Shown here: positions 29,308-39,460 of the stretch, piece by piece
Layout: every line of letters begins with the position of its first letter
Position numbering within the stretch: position 1 is the stretch's first letter
Source of the DNA: Spartobacteria bacterium
GTDB lineage: Bacteria; Verrucomicrobiota; Verrucomicrobiia; Chthoniobacterales; Chthoniobacteraceae
DNA: 64,000 nucleotides
Direction of reading: 5' to 3'
Assembly: GCA_021324825.1 (NCBI GenBank)
Contig: JAJPII010000026.1
Coordinates: 29,735 to 93,734 of the forward strand
Notes under the pieces: model-generated
Database searches by the model: none
Seen by the model: only the letters and a program-made list of their open reading frames with translations
What the model was told of the DNA's origin: nothing
Translations under genes and position numbers: made by a program

Positions 29308-31002
29308 GTGACAAACCCCGAATACGTCCTTGAGATCCTGGTCGACGTAGGGATCGTAACCCGCAAACAGGTGGATGCCGCGCGCGCGGAGGCCAAGGAC
29401 GGCGACGTCATCGCCGCTTTGATCAACCTCGGGATCGTCACGGAGGAGGACATCATCCGGGCGCTGTCGGGGCACGCCACGATGGACTTCGTGGACCTGA
29501 CGCAGATGGCGATCAGCGAGGAGGTCATCTCCCTCATCCCCGGCGACATCGCCAGGAAATACCGGGTTATACCCGTGGCGCTGCTGGACACGAGCCTCAT
29601 GGTCGCCATCGACGACCCGCTCAACTTCGACACGTTCGACAACCTGCGCTACGTCCTGAAGCGCGACCTGGATTTCATCTGCGCCACCCCGAGCCAGATC
29701 GACAGTTCCCTCATCAAATACTACGGCAGCGCCGAGGAAGCGGCGGATGTCCTTCGCAAACAGCTCGGCGAGGATATCGAGATCGGCGGCGATATCGCCA
29801 TCGGCGGCGACGGCGGGCAGGAATCGGGCGACGCGCCCATCATCAAGATGGTGACGATGCTCCTGCTGGAAGGGTACAAGAGCCGGGCGAGCGACATCCA
29901 CCTGGAGCCGCTGGAAAAAAGTTTCCGCGTCCGGTTCCGCGTGGACGGCGTGCTGCACGAGATGCAGAGCCCGCCGAAGAAGCTCCAGTCGGCCATCGTC
30001 AGCCGCCTCAAGATCATGACCGGGTCGATGAGCATCGCCGAGAAGCGCCTGCCGCAGGACGGGCGCATCCAGGTGAAGATCGGCAAGAAATCGATCGACC
30101 TGCGCGTCTCGACCATCCCGACCAATCACGGGGAGAGCGTCGTCATGCGTATTCTCGACAAATCGAGCCTCTCGCTCGGCTTGCCCGAACTCGGCTTCCT
30201 CAGCGACGACCAGGAAGTCTTCGAGCGCCTGCTCAATCTGCCGGACGGCATCCTGCTCGTCACGGGCCCCACCGGTTCGGGCAAGACCACGACCCTCTAC
30301 GCGTGCCTCCACTACATCAACAAGCCGGATCGCAAGATCATCACCGTGGAAGACCCCGTCGAGTACCAGATGACAGGCATCAACCAGGTGCAGGTCAATT
30401 CGGATGTCGGCATGACCTTCCCGGCGGCGCTCCGCTCGATGCTGCGCCAGGCGCCGAACATCATCATGATCGGCGAGATTCGCGACGTGGAAACGGCGAA
30501 CATCGCCATCAACGCCAGCCTCACGGGCCACCTCGTCTTCAGCACTCTCCACACCAACGACGCCCCCGGCGCCGTCGCCCGCCTCGTCGATATCGGCGTG
30601 CAGCCGTTCCTCGTCTCCAGTTCCGTGCGGGCCATCATGGCGCAACGCCTCGTCCGCAAGCTCTGCCCGAAGTGCAAGCAGCCCCACTCCCTCTCCGAAG
30701 CCGAGATGCGCGCGCTGCGCATCGACCACGGCCAGTTGGGCGACGCAAACGTCATGAAAGCGGTCGGCTGCGACCAGTGCCGCCACCTCGGCTACAAGGG
30801 CCGGATCGGGATTTTCGAAATCCTGATCATCGACGACGAGACGCGCTTCATGATCAACGACCGCGCTTCGACCCTCCAGATCCGCAAGCGCGCGCGGGAA
30901 CTCGGCATGCGGACGTTGCGCGAGGACGGCGTGCGCAAAGTCCTGGCCGGAAGCACCACGGCGGAGGAAGTCATCGCCGCCACGATGGTCGACGCCGACT
31001 AG
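29308..31002 (+). CDS. pilB: PilB/GspE-type assembly ATPase (copy 2)
   Basis: A 564-residue hexameric motor: MshEN-type N-terminal domain (about 1-140), T2SSE core with [12 protein letters not shown], Walker A GPTGSGKT at 320-327, VEDPVEY, Walker [10 protein letters not shown], His box VFSTLHTND and the zinc tetracysteine CPKC...CDQC. GTG at 29308 is chosen because GGAGG sits nine bases upstream; the frame opens earlier at 29278. It is first in an operon with pilT, a third ATPase, pilC and a pilin, so one of the two PilB-like proteins should drive pilus extension. Which of them is the real PilB cannot be told from sequence. Confidence 0.93.
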   Translation: MTNPEYVLEILVDVGIVTRKQVDAARAEAKDGDVIAALINLGIVTEEDIIRALSGHATMDFVDLTQMAISEEVISLIPGDIARKYRVIPVALLDTSLMVAIDDPLNFDTFDNLRYVLKRDLDFICATPSQIDSSLIKYYGSAEEAADVLRKQLGEDIEIGGDIAIGGDGGQESGDAPIIKMVTMLLLEGYKSRASDIHLEPLEKSFRVRFRVDGVLHEMQSPPKKLQSAIVSRLKIMTGSMSIAEKRLPQDGRIQVKIGKKSIDLRVSTIPTNHGESVVMRILDKSSLSLGLPELGFLSDDQEVFERLLNLPDGILLVTGPTGSGKTTTLYACLHYINKPDRKIITVEDPVEYQMTGINQVQVNSDVGMTFPAALRSMLRQAPNIIMIGEIRDVETANIAINASLTGHLVFSTLHTNDAPGAVARLVDIGVQPFLVSSSVRAIMAQRLVRKLCPKCKQPHSLSEAEMRALRIDHGQLGDANVMKAVGCDQCRHLGYKGRIGIFEILIIDDETRFMINDRASTLQIRKRARELGMRTLREDGVRKVLAGSTTAEEVIAATMVDAD

Positions 31003-31015
31003 CGGAGTCTCCTCA

Positions 31016-32080
31016 ATGTCCGCCGCCCCGATGGAAGACCTTCTGCGACTCGTCGTGGAAGAAAACGCCTCGGACCTCCATCTTTCCGCCGGCTCGCCGC
31101 CCGCGTTGCGCATCCGAGGGAGCCTCACGAAGCTCAACGCGCCGCCGCTGACCCCGGAGGACACCGCCGCGCTCGCGCGCGCCATCGCGAGCGAAGACCA
31201 GATGGCCAGGGTCTCGGAGGACGGGAGCGTCGATTTCGCCTTCTCCTTCCACGAGGACCGGTTTCGCGCCAGCGTGTACCGGCAGCGCGGCGCGGTGGGC
31301 GTCGCGTTGCGGCTCATACCAAAGAACCTCATGACGCTGGAGGAGATCGGCCTGCCGCCCGCCGTGCGCAAGCTGCTGGACCTGCCGCGCGGCCTGGTGC
31401 TCGTGACCGGCCCGACCGGTTCCGGCAAGACGACGTCGCTGGCGAGCATGCTCAACGTCATCAACCGGGAGCGGCGCGGGCACATCATGACCATCGAAGA
31501 CCCCATCGAATATTTCCATGCCCACGGGCTGGGCATCGTGAACCAGCGGGAGGTCGGCGTCGATGTCCCCAGTTTCGCGGAAGGCCTGCGCCGCGCCTTG
31601 CGCCAGGACCCGGATGTCATCCTCGTCGGCGAGATGCGCGACCTGGAGACGATGGAGATCGCCATAACCGCCGCCGAGACGGGCCACCTCGTCTTCTCCA
31701 CCCTGCACACCACCGGCGCCGCGCGCACCGTCGATAGAATAGTCGACGCCTTCCCCGCCTCCCGCCAGGAGCAGGTGAGGATACAACTCGCGGGCAACTT
31801 GAAAGCGGTGCTCTCCCAACTCCTCCTGCCGCGGCAGGACGGCAAGGGGCGCGTCGCCGCCTTCGAACTGATGATCAACACCCCCTCCATCGCCACCCTC
31901 ATCCGCGAGAACAAGACCTTCCGGATTGCGAGTGACATCCAGACGGGATCAAAGTATGGTATGGTGTCGCTGGAGGCGAACCTTGCCGACCTGCATCAGC
32001 GCGGGATCATCTCCCGCGACGAGGTGACGGCCAAGGCGCAGGACCCGGAAGCCGCCGCGCAGTTGCTAGGCAAACAATGA
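31016..32080 (+). CDS. pilT: PilT twitching-motility retraction ATPase
   Basis: A 354-residue ATPase without the MshEN domain: [20 protein letters not shown], Walker A GPTGSGKT at 132-139, TIEDPIEY, Walker [19 protein letters not shown], and the C-terminal [17 protein letters not shown] block that matches the PilT AIRNLIRE signature. PilT depolymerises pili, pulling the cell. It lies 13 bp after the second ATPase gene, and its stop overlaps the start of the third (ATGA). Confidence 0.95.
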   Translation: MSAAPMEDLLRLVVEENASDLHLSAGSPPALRIRGSLTKLNAPPLTPEDTAALARAIASEDQMARVSEDGSVDFAFSFHEDRFRASVYRQRGAVGVALRLIPKNLMTLEEIGLPPAVRKLLDLPRGLVLVTGPTGSGKTTSLASMLNVINRERRGHIMTIEDPIEYFHAHGLGIVNQREVGVDVPSFAEGLRRALRQDPDVILVGEMRDLETMEIAITAAETGHLVFSTLHTTGAARTVDRIVDAFPASRQEQVRIQLAGNLKAVLSQLLLPRQDGKGRVAAFELMINTPSIATLIRENKTFRIASDIQTGSKYGMVSLEANLADLHQRGIISRDEVTAKAQDPEAAAQLLGKQ

Positions 32081-33771
32081 ACGCCAAACAGGTACTCGAC
32101 CTCTTCGTGGAGCGGGGCGTCGTCGATCCCGACCAGGTGGATGACATCGTCCGCGAGATAACCGGCGCCAACCGGGGCGTCCAGGAAGTCCTGGTCGATT
32201 TCGGCTTTGTCACCGAAGAGCAATTTTTCAAGGCCATCGCCGATTCGCTCGGAACCGATTACGTCGACCTGAAGGATTTCGATCCTCCGCCCGAAGTCCT
32301 GCGGCTGCTGCCCGCGGGCCTCGCCCGGCTTCACGGCGCCATGCCGCTCGGGATGAGCGGCGACGCCGTCACCGTCGCGCTCGTCGACCCGATGAACCCG
32401 ACCGCCGGGGACGATTTGCGCTTCGCCCTCGGCAAGAATGTCCACGTCGTCGTCTCGCCCACGCACCAGATCGAGGAACTGCTCCGGACAAAGTACACCA
32501 CGGACATGGCGAACATGGACGAAATCCTCGCGGAGTTCGCCAAGGAAGGCGAAGTCTCCTTCGCGGCGGGCGCCGAGGGTTTCGGCAGCGGCCAGAACGT
32601 CGAGGCCGAAGCCAACGCCACGCCGATCATCCGTTACGTGGACCTGATCCTCTATCAAGCGATCCAGGACAGGGCCAGCGACATCCACTTCGAACCGTTC
32701 GAGAACGAATTCAAAATCCGCTACCGGGTCGACGGCGCGCTTTACGAGATGGCCCCCCCGCCGCGGCACCTGGCTCTGCCGGTCATCTCCCGCGTCAAGG
32801 TCATGGCCAACCTGAACATCGCCGAACGCCGTCTGCCGCAGGACGGGCGCATCCAGAAGTCGATCGGCGGGCGGCAGGTCGATCTCCGCGTCTCCACCCT
32901 GCCGACGCAGTTCGGCGAGAGCGTCGTGCTCCGCGTGCTGGACCGCAGCACCATCAACCTGAGCCTCGAAGCGCTTGGCATGCCGGACTACATCTACCAG
33001 TTCATCCTGGAGACCATCGAACGGCCCAACGGCATCTTCATCGTCACCGGCCCCACCGGCTCGGGCAAGACCACAACGCTCTACGCGTGCCTCAACAAGA
33101 TCAACACCATCGACTCGAAGCTCCTCACCGCCGAAGACCCGGTGGAGTATGACATCGAGGGCCTCATCCAGGTGCCCGTCAACGAGCAAATCGGCCTCAC
33201 CTTCGCCAGGATATTGCGCGCCTTCCTCCGCCAGGACCCGGACCGCATCATGGTGGGAGAAACCCGCGACCTGGAGACCGCGCAGATTTCCATACAGGCC
33301 TCGCTCACGGGCCACCTCGTTTTTTCCACGCTTCATACCAACGACGCTCCCGGCGCGGTCACCCGCTTGATAGACATGGGCGTCGAGCCGTTCCTCATCT
33401 CCTCCTCGCTGGAAGCCGTCCTTGGGCAGCGCCTCATCCGGCGCATCTGCTACAACTGCCGCACCGCGTACGAGCCGACCGAGGCCATCCTCTCCCAACT
33501 CGGCCTCTCCCCGCATGAGATCGGCGACAAGAACTTCTACTACGGCAAGGGTTGCGAGGTTTGCAACCACACCGGCTACAAGGGCCGGAAAGGCATTTAC
33601 GAGTTGCTCCGCGTCAGCGATCCCATCCGCGAATTGATCAACCAGCGCGCGCCGTCCGTGGTATTGAAACAAAAGGCCATCGAACTGGGGATGGTCACCC
33701 TGCGCGAGGACGGCCTGCGAAGCATCTATGACGGGGACACCTCCATCGAGGAAGTCCTCAAGTACACCTGA
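32077..33771 (+). CDS. PilB/GspE-type assembly ATPase (copy 3)
   Basis: A 564-residue motor with the same architecture as copy 2: MshEN-type N-terminus, [11 protein letters not shown], Walker A GPTGSGKT at 325-332, AEDPVEYD, Walker [20 protein letters not shown] and the tetracysteine CYNC...CEVC. Its ATG overlaps the pilT stop. The Walker B variant GETRD (GEIRD in copies 1 and 2) and its place directly before pilC suggest that this copy, not the first gene, may be the partner of PilC. Two intact PilB-like genes in one operon is unusual. Confidence 0.93.
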   Translation: MNAKQVLDLFVERGVVDPDQVDDIVREITGANRGVQEVLVDFGFVTEEQFFKAIADSLGTDYVDLKDFDPPPEVLRLLPAGLARLHGAMPLGMSGDAVTVALVDPMNPTAGDDLRFALGKNVHVVVSPTHQIEELLRTKYTTDMANMDEILAEFAKEGEVSFAAGAEGFGSGQNVEAEANATPIIRYVDLILYQAIQDRASDIHFEPFENEFKIRYRVDGALYEMAPPPRHLALPVISRVKVMANLNIAERRLPQDGRIQKSIGGRQVDLRVSTLPTQFGESVVLRVLDRSTINLSLEALGMPDYIYQFILETIERPNGIFIVTGPTGSGKTTTLYACLNKINTIDSKLLTAEDPVEYDIEGLIQVPVNEQIGLTFARILRAFLRQDPDRIMVGETRDLETAQISIQASLTGHLVFSTLHTNDAPGAVTRLIDMGVEPFLISSSLEAVLGQRLIRRICYNCRTAYEPTEAILSQLGLSPHEIGDKNFYYGKGCEVCNHTGYKGRKGIYELLRVSDPIRELINQRAPSVVLKQKAIELGMVTLREDGLRSIYDGDTSIEEVLKYT

Positions 33772-33838
33772 CCCGCTTTCCTATCGACAATACGGATCGC
33801 AAGAACTAAATTCGGACCAGCCCCCTCGTTAAATCCCC

Positions 33839-35128
33839 ATGCCCAGGTATAACTACGTCGCCCTTGATGCGCGAGGGCAGGAGTCCACCGGAGTGCTGGA
33901 CGCCCCTTCGCAGAATGATGTCGTAGCCCAGCTTCGCAAGTCCGGGTTCTTCCCGACCAGCGTCGTGGAGGAAGGCAAAGGCGCGGTCGCCAAGGCGAAG
34001 AAGGGCGGCAAACCCGCTAAAGCCGGCGTGCAATCGCCCGCCGGGGCGAAGCCCAAGGGCGCGGCGAAGAAGAAGGTCAAGACGAAGACCCTCATGATCT
34101 TCACCCGGCAACTGGCGACCCTCATCGACGCCGGGCTGCCCTTGCTGCGCGGTCTCACCGTCCTCGCCAAGCAGGAGAAAGACCTCGCCCTCAAGCACGC
34201 CATCGGCGCGCTGGCGGACTCCGTGCAAGGCGGCAGCACCTTCTCGGAAAGCCTGGCCCAGCACCCCAAAGTTTTCAACAAACTCTACATCAACATGGTC
34301 AAGGCCGGCGAAGTCGGCGGCGTGCTCGAACTCGTCCTGAACCGGCTCGCCGAGTTCCAGGAGAAAGCCGAGAAGATCAAGGGCAAGGTCGTCGCCGCGA
34401 TGTTTTACCCCATCGCCGTCATGCTGATCGCCGTCATCATCGTGACCTTTCTCATGATCGTCATCGTTCCGAAGTTCCAGGCGATCTTCAAGGACATGCT
34501 CAACGGCAAACCGCTGCCGGCCATCACCCAGTTCGTCATCAACATCAGCGACGCCTTCCAGAATCACTTCCTCGTCGCCATCGGCATCATCATCGTCATC
34601 GTCATCGCTTACAAGTTCGCCGCCCGCACCGACGCCGGGCGCGTATTCCTCGACCGGCTGAAACTCAAGATGCCCGTCTTTGGCGACATCATCCGCAAGA
34701 CCTCCATTTCCCGGTTCAGCCGCACCCTCGGCACGCTGGTCACCAGCGGCGTCCCGATCCTCCAGGCGTTGAGCATCACCAAGGAGACGGCGGAGAACTC
34801 CGTCATCGGCGACGCCATCGGCAAGGTCCACGACAGCGTCAAGGAGGGCGAATCGATCGTCCACCCGCTCGAAGCCAGCGGCGTCTTCCCCCCGATGGTC
34901 ATCAGCATGATCGACGTCGGCGAAGAGACCGGCCAGTTGCCCGAGATGCTCCTGAAGATCGCCGAGGTCTATGACGACGAGGTGGACAACGCCGTGAGCA
35001 GCCTCACCTCCATGCTCGAACCGATCATGATCGTCTTTCTCGCCGTCGTCGTCGGCACCATCGTCATCGTCTTATTCATGCCGCTCATCACCATCATCCA
35101 AACCATGTCCAGCGGCGGCAACGGCTAG
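33839..35128 (+). CDS. pilC: PilC/GspF inner-membrane platform protein
   Basis: A 429-residue polytopic protein with two T2SSF repeats: TLMIFTRQLATLIDAGLPLLRGL (first) and RFSRTLGTLVTSGVPILQAL (second), each followed by transmembrane segments (about 195-225, 240-260 and a C-terminal helix about 400-425). It couples the ATPase to pilin assembly. Residues about 48-82 form an Ala/Lys/Gly-rich linker (VAKAKKGGKPAKAG...) between the N-terminal strand and the first domain. Its TAG stop is at the boundary of repeat copy D (ctag|agcgtgtcatgc). Confidence 0.95.
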   Translation: MPRYNYVALDARGQESTGVLDAPSQNDVVAQLRKSGFFPTSVVEEGKGAVAKAKKGGKPAKAGVQSPAGAKPKGAAKKKVKTKTLMIFTRQLATLIDAGLPLLRGLTVLAKQEKDLALKHAIGALADSVQGGSTFSESLAQHPKVFNKLYINMVKAGEVGGVLELVLNRLAEFQEKAEKIKGKVVAAMFYPIAVMLIAVIIVTFLMIVIVPKFQAIFKDMLNGKPLPAITQFVINISDAFQNHFLVAIGIIIVIVIAYKFAARTDAGRVFLDRLKLKMPVFGDIIRKTSISRFSRTLGTLVTSGVPILQALSITKETAENSVIGDAIGKVHDSVKEGESIVHPLEASGVFPPMVISMIDVGEETGQLPEMLLKIAEVYDDEVDNAVSSLTSMLEPIMIVFLAVVVGTIVIVLFMPLITIIQTMSSGGNG

Positions 35129-35293
35129 AGCGTGTCATGCAACTTTTCGCCCCCATTCCCCCGCGTCCCGCGAGTTGTTCCCCGAGTTGCGTCGTTGTAG
35201 AGGCGGCTGTGCCGGCCGCCTGGGGCGGAAGATCACCAAAGCGCCGTTGCGGTTCCTGCTTTTATTAAGCAACCAAGGGCATGACACGCTCCA
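35126..35293. repeat. MITE/REP-like element with inverted ends, copy D
   Basis: The most complete copy: left end AGCGTGTCATGC (35129-35140) and right end GCATGACACGCT (35279-35290) are perfect inverted repeats 162 bp apart, with the forward hairpin at 35201-35221 (stem change CAG to CGG). It lies between pilC and the pilin gene, and has probably separated genes that were once adjacent. No ORF is inside. Confidence 0.9.
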
Positions 35294-35309
35294 GAGATTT
35301 CCCCCCTTC

Positions 35310-35888
35310 GTGAAAAGACCAATAAACGCCAAGCGCCGGCGCAGCTTCACCTTGATCGAACTGCTGACGGTGGTGGCGGTGATCGGCATCCTGGCCGCCA
35401 TCGTCCTCGGCGCGGCGGGCTACGTGCAGAACAAAGCGGCGCTATCCCGCGCCTCCTCCGAAATCCAGGCCCTGGAAAACGCCTGCGAGGGCTACAAGGC
35501 CGACAATGGGACGTACCCCAGGACAAGCGGGTCGGCGACGACCTCGACGGACGGTTTGTCTGCCAGGAACACTTACACGCCCACCAGCTACCAGACCCAG
35601 AGTTTGTTCCTTTACACCGCTCTCACCGGGGATACGAACGGCGCGGGCGTCGCCACGGTCTCCTACTTCCCCATCAAGCCCGCCATGTGCTACCGGACGA
35701 CGATGTCGGCGGCCATCAGCGGTTCCAACACGGTGCAATTCCTCATGGACCCGTGGGGAAACAGCTACGGGTATTCCACCGCCGGCCAGGTAAGCGGGAC
35801 GAGCGGCTACAACTCCACCTTCGACCTCTGGAGCACCGGCGGGAACACCAGTTCAAGCGGCACGGGCCAGTGGATCAAAAACTGGTAA
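35310..35888 (+). CDS. Type IV pilin/pseudopilin (PilA/GspG-like)
   Basis: A 192-residue protein from GTG at 35310: leader VKRPINAKRRRS, then FTLIELLTVVAVIGILAAIVLG, the prepilin transmembrane helix with Glu5, and a C-terminal globular domain (ALENACEGYKADNGTYPRT... typical of GspG-like major pseudopilins, two Cys). The residue before the cleavage point is Ser where the usual residue is Gly. Annotating from the earlier in-frame start (35175) would place repeat element D inside the protein. It is probably the pilin moved by the ATPases upstream. Confidence 0.88.
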   Translation: MKRPINAKRRRSFTLIELLTVVAVIGILAAIVLGAAGYVQNKAALSRASSEIQALENACEGYKADNGTYPRTSGSATTSTDGLSARNTYTPTSYQTQSLFLYTALTGDTNGAGVATVSYFPIKPAMCYRTTMSAAISGSNTVQFLMDPWGNSYGYSTAGQVSGTSGYNSTFDLWSTGGNTSSSGTGQWIKNW

Positions 35889-35889
35889 A

Positions 35890-37098
35890 TCAGATCGCCG
35901 CAACCTTGGGGGCGCGGAAGCGGTGCGGCCTCGGCAGAGTCGAGCCCGCCAGCGGGCGGCAGTACCGGAGGAAGGCGTCCGTGACGCCGTTGCCTTCGCC
36001 GTTCAGGAATTCGTCCGGCATGTGGCGGGTCTTTCCGGCCACGTCCGCCAGCGGCGCGAGAGCGTATTCAACGCCGTAATCCAGGATCGGGCGGCGGATG
36101 ACCACCGAGCCGTCCTTGTCATCCAGCAAGGCGTATTGGACGGCCATCTCTCCCACTTCGCGCGCTTCCCGGGCGTCGCGATCCGACACCACGCCCATGA
36201 ACGACCTCTGCAGATAGCCAAAGGTGTCCGCGCGAACGCGCTTCAGTTTCAATTTATCCTTGAGCAGACCCGCCAGGAGATCGCCCAGCGCTCCCGTGCC
36301 GGAAAGCTGCACGTTGCCGTGCGCGTCGCGCTCGACGGTTGTCGCAAGCTTGGTGGCGATGGCCTCGCCCGCTTCGTCCTGGATGCCTTCCGAGACCGCG
36401 ATAATGCAGAGGCCTTCCTTGTGCATGACGCGATCCACATCCGCCAGAAACCGGTCGGTGGAAAAAGGCCGCTCCGGCACGTAAATGAGATGCGGCCCGT
36501 CATCGGGATACTTTTGGGCGAGCGCGGAAGCCGCCGTGAGGAACCCCGCGTGCCGCCCCATCACGACGCCGATCAGCACCCCTTCGAGCGCCCGGTTGTC
36601 CAGGTTCAACCCCATGAACGCCTGCGAAACAAACCGCGCCGCGGAGCCGAAGCCGGGGCAGTGGTCGTTGCAGGCCAGGTCGTTGTCGATCGTCTTCGGG
36701 ATGTGCACCGCGCGGAATTCGTAGCCGATGTCCCTCGCCTGCTGGTTTACGATTCGCACCGTGTCGGAGGAATCGTTCCCGCCGGCATAGAAGAAGTAGC
36801 GGATGTCGTGCTTACGCATGATTTCGAACATGCGCGCGCAGTATTCCTCATCCGGCTTGTCGCGGGTCGAGAGCAGCCCCGAGGAAGGGGTGGCCGCGAC
36901 CAATTCCAGGTTGTCGGGCGTCTCGCGGCTTAGGTTGATGAAGTCCTCCTTGACGATGCCGCGCACCCCGTGGAGGGCGCCATACACGGAACGCACCTGG
37001 GCGTATTTGCGCGCTTCCAGCGCCACGCCCACTACGCTCTGGTTGATGACGGCGGTCGGGCCGCCGCCTTGCGCGACGAGTATATTTCCGGGGTTCAT
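35890..37098 (-). CDS. pfp: Pyrophosphate-type phosphofructokinase
   Basis: A 402-residue enzyme of the PFK superfamily: ILVAQGGGPTAVINQSVVG (phosphate loop), YFFYAGGNDSSDTV and HIPKTIDNDL. Lys in PKTIDND (Gly in ATP-dependent PFK) and Asp in GGNDS are the hallmarks of the PPi-dependent enzymes, which interconvert fructose-6-phosphate plus PPi with fructose-1,6-bisphosphate plus phosphate. The reversible reaction serves both glycolysis and gluconeogenesis. It is convergent with the pilin gene (one-base gap) and has no operon partner. The PPi donor is an inference from those residues. Confidence 0.9.
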   Translation of the reverse strand: MNPGNILVAQGGGPTAVINQSVVGVALEARKYAQVRSVYGALHGVRGIVKEDFINLSRETPDNLELVAATPSSGLLSTRDKPDEEYCARMFEIMRKHDIRYFFYAGGNDSSDTVRIVNQQARDIGYEFRAVHIPKTIDNDLACNDHCPGFGSAARFVSQAFMGLNLDNRALEGVLIGVVMGRHAGFLTAASALAQKYPDDGPHLIYVPERPFSTDRFLADVDRVMHKEGLCIIAVSEGIQDEAGEAIATKLATTVERDAHGNVQLSGTGALGDLLAGLLKDKLKLKRVRADTFGYLQRSFMGVVSDRDAREAREVGEMAVQYALLDDKDGSVVIRRPILDYGVEYALAPLADVAGKTRHMPDEFLNGEGNGVTDAFLRYCRPLAGSTLPRPHRFRAPKVAAI

Positions 37099-37147
37099 GG
37101 CTCAAAGAGTCGCCCAACCCGGCGCGCATTGGCAATTCCTTTCGCGA

Positions 37148-37447
37148 TCATTGCGCCGGCTCTTGCGGCGGAGACGGCGGGGCCTCGCCGGGCGGCGGCG
37201 TTGGCCCGGGCGTGGTCGCCGCTTCGGGGCCGGTGCGGATGTTCCGGTCGTCCGTGGCGCCGCCGGCGGGGACTTTCGTCTTATGTTTGGCGGCTTCCTT
37301 CTGCCGTTGCTGCTGCGCTTTCCAGGAGTTGCCGAGATACCGCTCGTAAGCCTTCTCCCTGCGGGTCGCCTGCGACTCGAACAACCCGCACGCCGGCACG
37401 AGTAAAACCGCCGCCAGCGCCACGCGCAGGAATTTCGGCGGGGCCAT
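37148..37447 (-). CDS. Small lipoprotein
   Basis: A 99-residue protein: signal MAPPKFLRVALAAVLLVPAC with lipobox VPAC, a short basic helical segment (RREKAYERYLGNSWKAQQQRQKEAAKHK), then a Pro-rich C-terminal tail. Unknown function. It sits 18 bp downstream of the transglycosylase gene on the same strand, so an envelope role is plausible. Confidence 0.7.
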   Translation of the reverse strand: MAPPKFLRVALAAVLLVPACGLFESQATRREKAYERYLGNSWKAQQQRQKEAAKHKTKVPAGGATDDRNIRTGPEAATTPGPTPPPGEAPPSPPQEPAQ

Positions 37448-37465
37448 CCCGTCTTCCTGCCCTGT

Positions 37466-38167
37466 TTACCTCAGGAGTTCAATCGGAAAATGAACGCTCC
37501 CCGCCTCGCGCAGGACGCGCTGCTCCCGTTTAACCAGCGCCCCCTCCGGGCGTCGCGGGTCCCATTGCCGCGGGTTCGGGAGCATCGCCGCGAGCAGGGC
37601 CGTCTGTTCGCGCGTCAGATTCGCCGGGGACGCGCCGAAGTGGTGCTTCGAAGCCGCGCGCACGCCGTAGACGCCGTCGCCCATCTCGATGACGTTGACG
37701 TAAAGCTCGAATATCCGCCTCTTCGGCAGGAACGCCTCCATCAGCGCCGTGTAGTAAGCCTCCAGGCCTTTGCGAACCCATGAGCGGCCTTCCCAGAGGA
37801 AGGTCGAGCGGGCGCATTGCTGGGTGATGGTCGAGGCCCCCCACGCCGGCTTCCCTTTTTTCTCCGCGATTTTTATGTCCCGCTCGATCTCCTTGAAATC
37901 GAATCCGTTGTGCTTGAAAAAGCGCTCGTCCTCCGCGATCCAGACATCCTTCAGGAACGCGGGAGGCGTCTCGCGCAGCGGAATCCACTCGTAAAGAATC
38001 CGCCGCGGATGTTTGTTGGAAAAGCCCGCCGCGATCCTCCGCAAAACCATGAGCGGCGTAATGGGGGGGGTGATAAACCGGGCGCAAGCCACTTCCAGGA
38101 CCGGCAGGAGCAACGTCGCGGCAAGAAGGATCAGCGTCCATCTTCCGCCTTTTCGGGATTTCGCCAC
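37466..38167 (-). CDS. mtgA: Monofunctional peptidoglycan transglycosylase
   Basis: A 233-residue GT51 enzyme that polymerises lipid II into glycan strands. Features: an N-terminal membrane helix (WTLILLAATLLLPVLEVA), EDERFFKHNGFD with the catalytic Glu, GASTITQQCARS, and KRRIFELYVNVIEMGDGVYGVRAAS. No penicillin-binding transpeptidase domain follows. The start is GTG at 38167; no in-frame ATG is well placed. It diverges from the receiver-domain gene. Confidence 0.95.
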   Translation of the reverse strand: MAKSRKGGRWTLILLAATLLLPVLEVACARFITPPITPLMVLRRIAAGFSNKHPRRILYEWIPLRETPPAFLKDVWIAEDERFFKHNGFDFKEIERDIKIAEKKGKPAWGASTITQQCARSTFLWEGRSWVRKGLEAYYTALMEAFLPKRRIFELYVNVIEMGDGVYGVRAASKHHFGASPANLTREQTALLAAMLPNPRQWDPRRPEGALVKREQRVLREAGSVHFPIELLR

Positions 38168-38251
38168 AACGGGGCGACCATCTCTCGCGGCGGGGCGCCT
38201 TGGCCATCCAAAAAGGATGACAGGGAGGCGGTTGGCGGCTATGATCTCCCG

Positions 38252-38695
38252 ATGGCAGAACCGAATCCCCTGGCGCACGAACCCTCGCGGGAAGTGCCGG
38301 ATCTCGAGATCAAGAGCATCCTCCTCCTGGACGACGACGTCGAGTTGGCGGACACGCTCAAGACGTTGCTGGAGACGCACAACTACATCGTCACCATCGC
38401 CAAGAACGGCGTCGAGGGCCTGCGCGAAGTCATGTCGCTCGATTTCGACATCATCATGTGCGACATGATGATGCCCGCCATGCCCGGCGACATGTTTTAC
38501 CTCGCCGTCGAACGGATAAAACCGCAGCTCTGCCGGCGGTTCGTCTTCCTCACCGGCCACGCGGACAACCCGAAGGTCAGCGAATTCCTCGCCAGGATAA
38601 AAGCCACGGTCCTCTACAAACCGGTCACCAACGAGGAATTGATCCACACCATCGCGCTGGTGCTCCAGAAAGAGCGCGCGCTCCCGCCGGAGTAA
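38252..38695 (+). CDS. Stand-alone response-regulator receiver protein
   Basis: A 147-residue CheY-like protein with acidic pocket DDD (27-29), phosphoacceptor Asp71 in IIMCDMMMP, Thr in FLTGH and Lys in VLYKPVTNEE. There is no output domain; it has a 20-residue N-terminal extension. No kinase gene is near, so the signal and target are unknown. The ATG at 38252 is the only sensible start within a longer open frame. Confidence 0.9.
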   Translation: MAEPNPLAHEPSREVPDLEIKSILLLDDDVELADTLKTLLETHNYIVTIAKNGVEGLREVMSLDFDIIMCDMMMPAMPGDMFYLAVERIKPQLCRRFVFLTGHADNPKVSEFLARIKATVLYKPVTNEELIHTIALVLQKERALPPE

Positions 38696-38789
38696 GCCGC
38701 TGCGCCTTCTGGCGTCCGATGAAGCAGCGGGCAAACCGGGAACTGTTTTTGCCCATTGCAAACGGACGGGGCGCGAATCAGAATGGCGC

Positions 38790-39311
38790 ATGCTTACGAG
38801 TCAGAAAATCGTCGACGCAATGAATGAGCAGATCGGCAACGAGTTCAGCGCGATGCTCCAGTATATCGCCATCGCCGCGTATTTCGACGCGGTGACGCTG
38901 CCGCAACTCTGCACCCACTTCTACGGGCAGGCGGAGGAGGAGAAGAACCACGCCCATCGCTTCGTCAAATACGTGGTGGATACGGGCGGCAAGCTCGAGA
39001 TCCCGGCCATCCCCGCGCCGAAGGTGCAATTCGCGGCGGCGGAAGAGGCGGTAAAGCTCTCGCTGGACCAGGAAAAGAAAGTCACGAGCCAGATCAACGC
39101 GCTGGTGGATATCGCCAAGACGGAGCGCGATTATACGTCGGACAATTTCCTGCAATGGTTCGTGCGCGAGCAACTCGAAGAGGTGACTTCGATGGAAGAC
39201 CTGCTCCACATCGTGCGCCGGGCCGGCGAGGATAATCTGCTGCGGGTGGAGGAATATCTCGCGCGCAAGAACGGCCGGGGCGCCGGGTTCCCAACCGAAG
39301 AAGGAGCATAG
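38790..39311 (+). CDS. Non-heme ferritin
   Basis: A 173-residue iron-storage protein (FtnA-type). The four-helix bundle has the ferroxidase ligands in MNEQIGNEFSAMLQYIAIAAYF (Glu) and QAEEEKNHAHRFVKYV (Glu, His), with FLQWFVREQLEEVTSMEDLL in helix D. There is no heme-binding Met. It oxidises Fe(II) and stores it. The stop lies just upstream of the ABC-transporter coding region, and AAGGAG is embedded in the last codons. Confidence 0.95.
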   Translation: MLTSQKIVDAMNEQIGNEFSAMLQYIAIAAYFDAVTLPQLCTHFYGQAEEEKNHAHRFVKYVVDTGGKLEIPAIPAPKVQFAAAEEAVKLSLDQEKKVTSQINALVDIAKTERDYTSDNFLQWFVREQLEEVTSMEDLLHIVRRAGEDNLLRVEEYLARKNGRGAGFPTEEGA

Positions 39312-39460
39312 CCGTCAGCGGCGACCCTTCGGACTGGGCTCTGATCCGGCGCCTGCTGGTCTTTAGCTGGCGCTACCGCGCGGGGTGCGTCAAGGTTCTG
39401 GCGCTCCAGACCGCCATCCTGGCGTTCGGGCTTTTCGGCCTCGGTTTTACAGGCGTCGGC

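Noticed and set aside
26908..31938. 1676-residue open frame on the minus strand
   Set aside because: It spans four real plus- and minus-strand genes (prfC, ilvD, an ATPase, pilT) and has no protein signature; a bias artefact.
18601..33771. Conserved Walker-A-containing stretches in the four ATPase genes as DNA repeats
   Set aside because: They are similar by shared protein motif (GPTGSGKT and neighbours), not by direct duplication of DNA.
35175..35309. N-terminal 45 residues of the pilin frame
   Set aside because: They are a translation of repeat copy D; the leader VKRPINAKRRRS starts at 35310.
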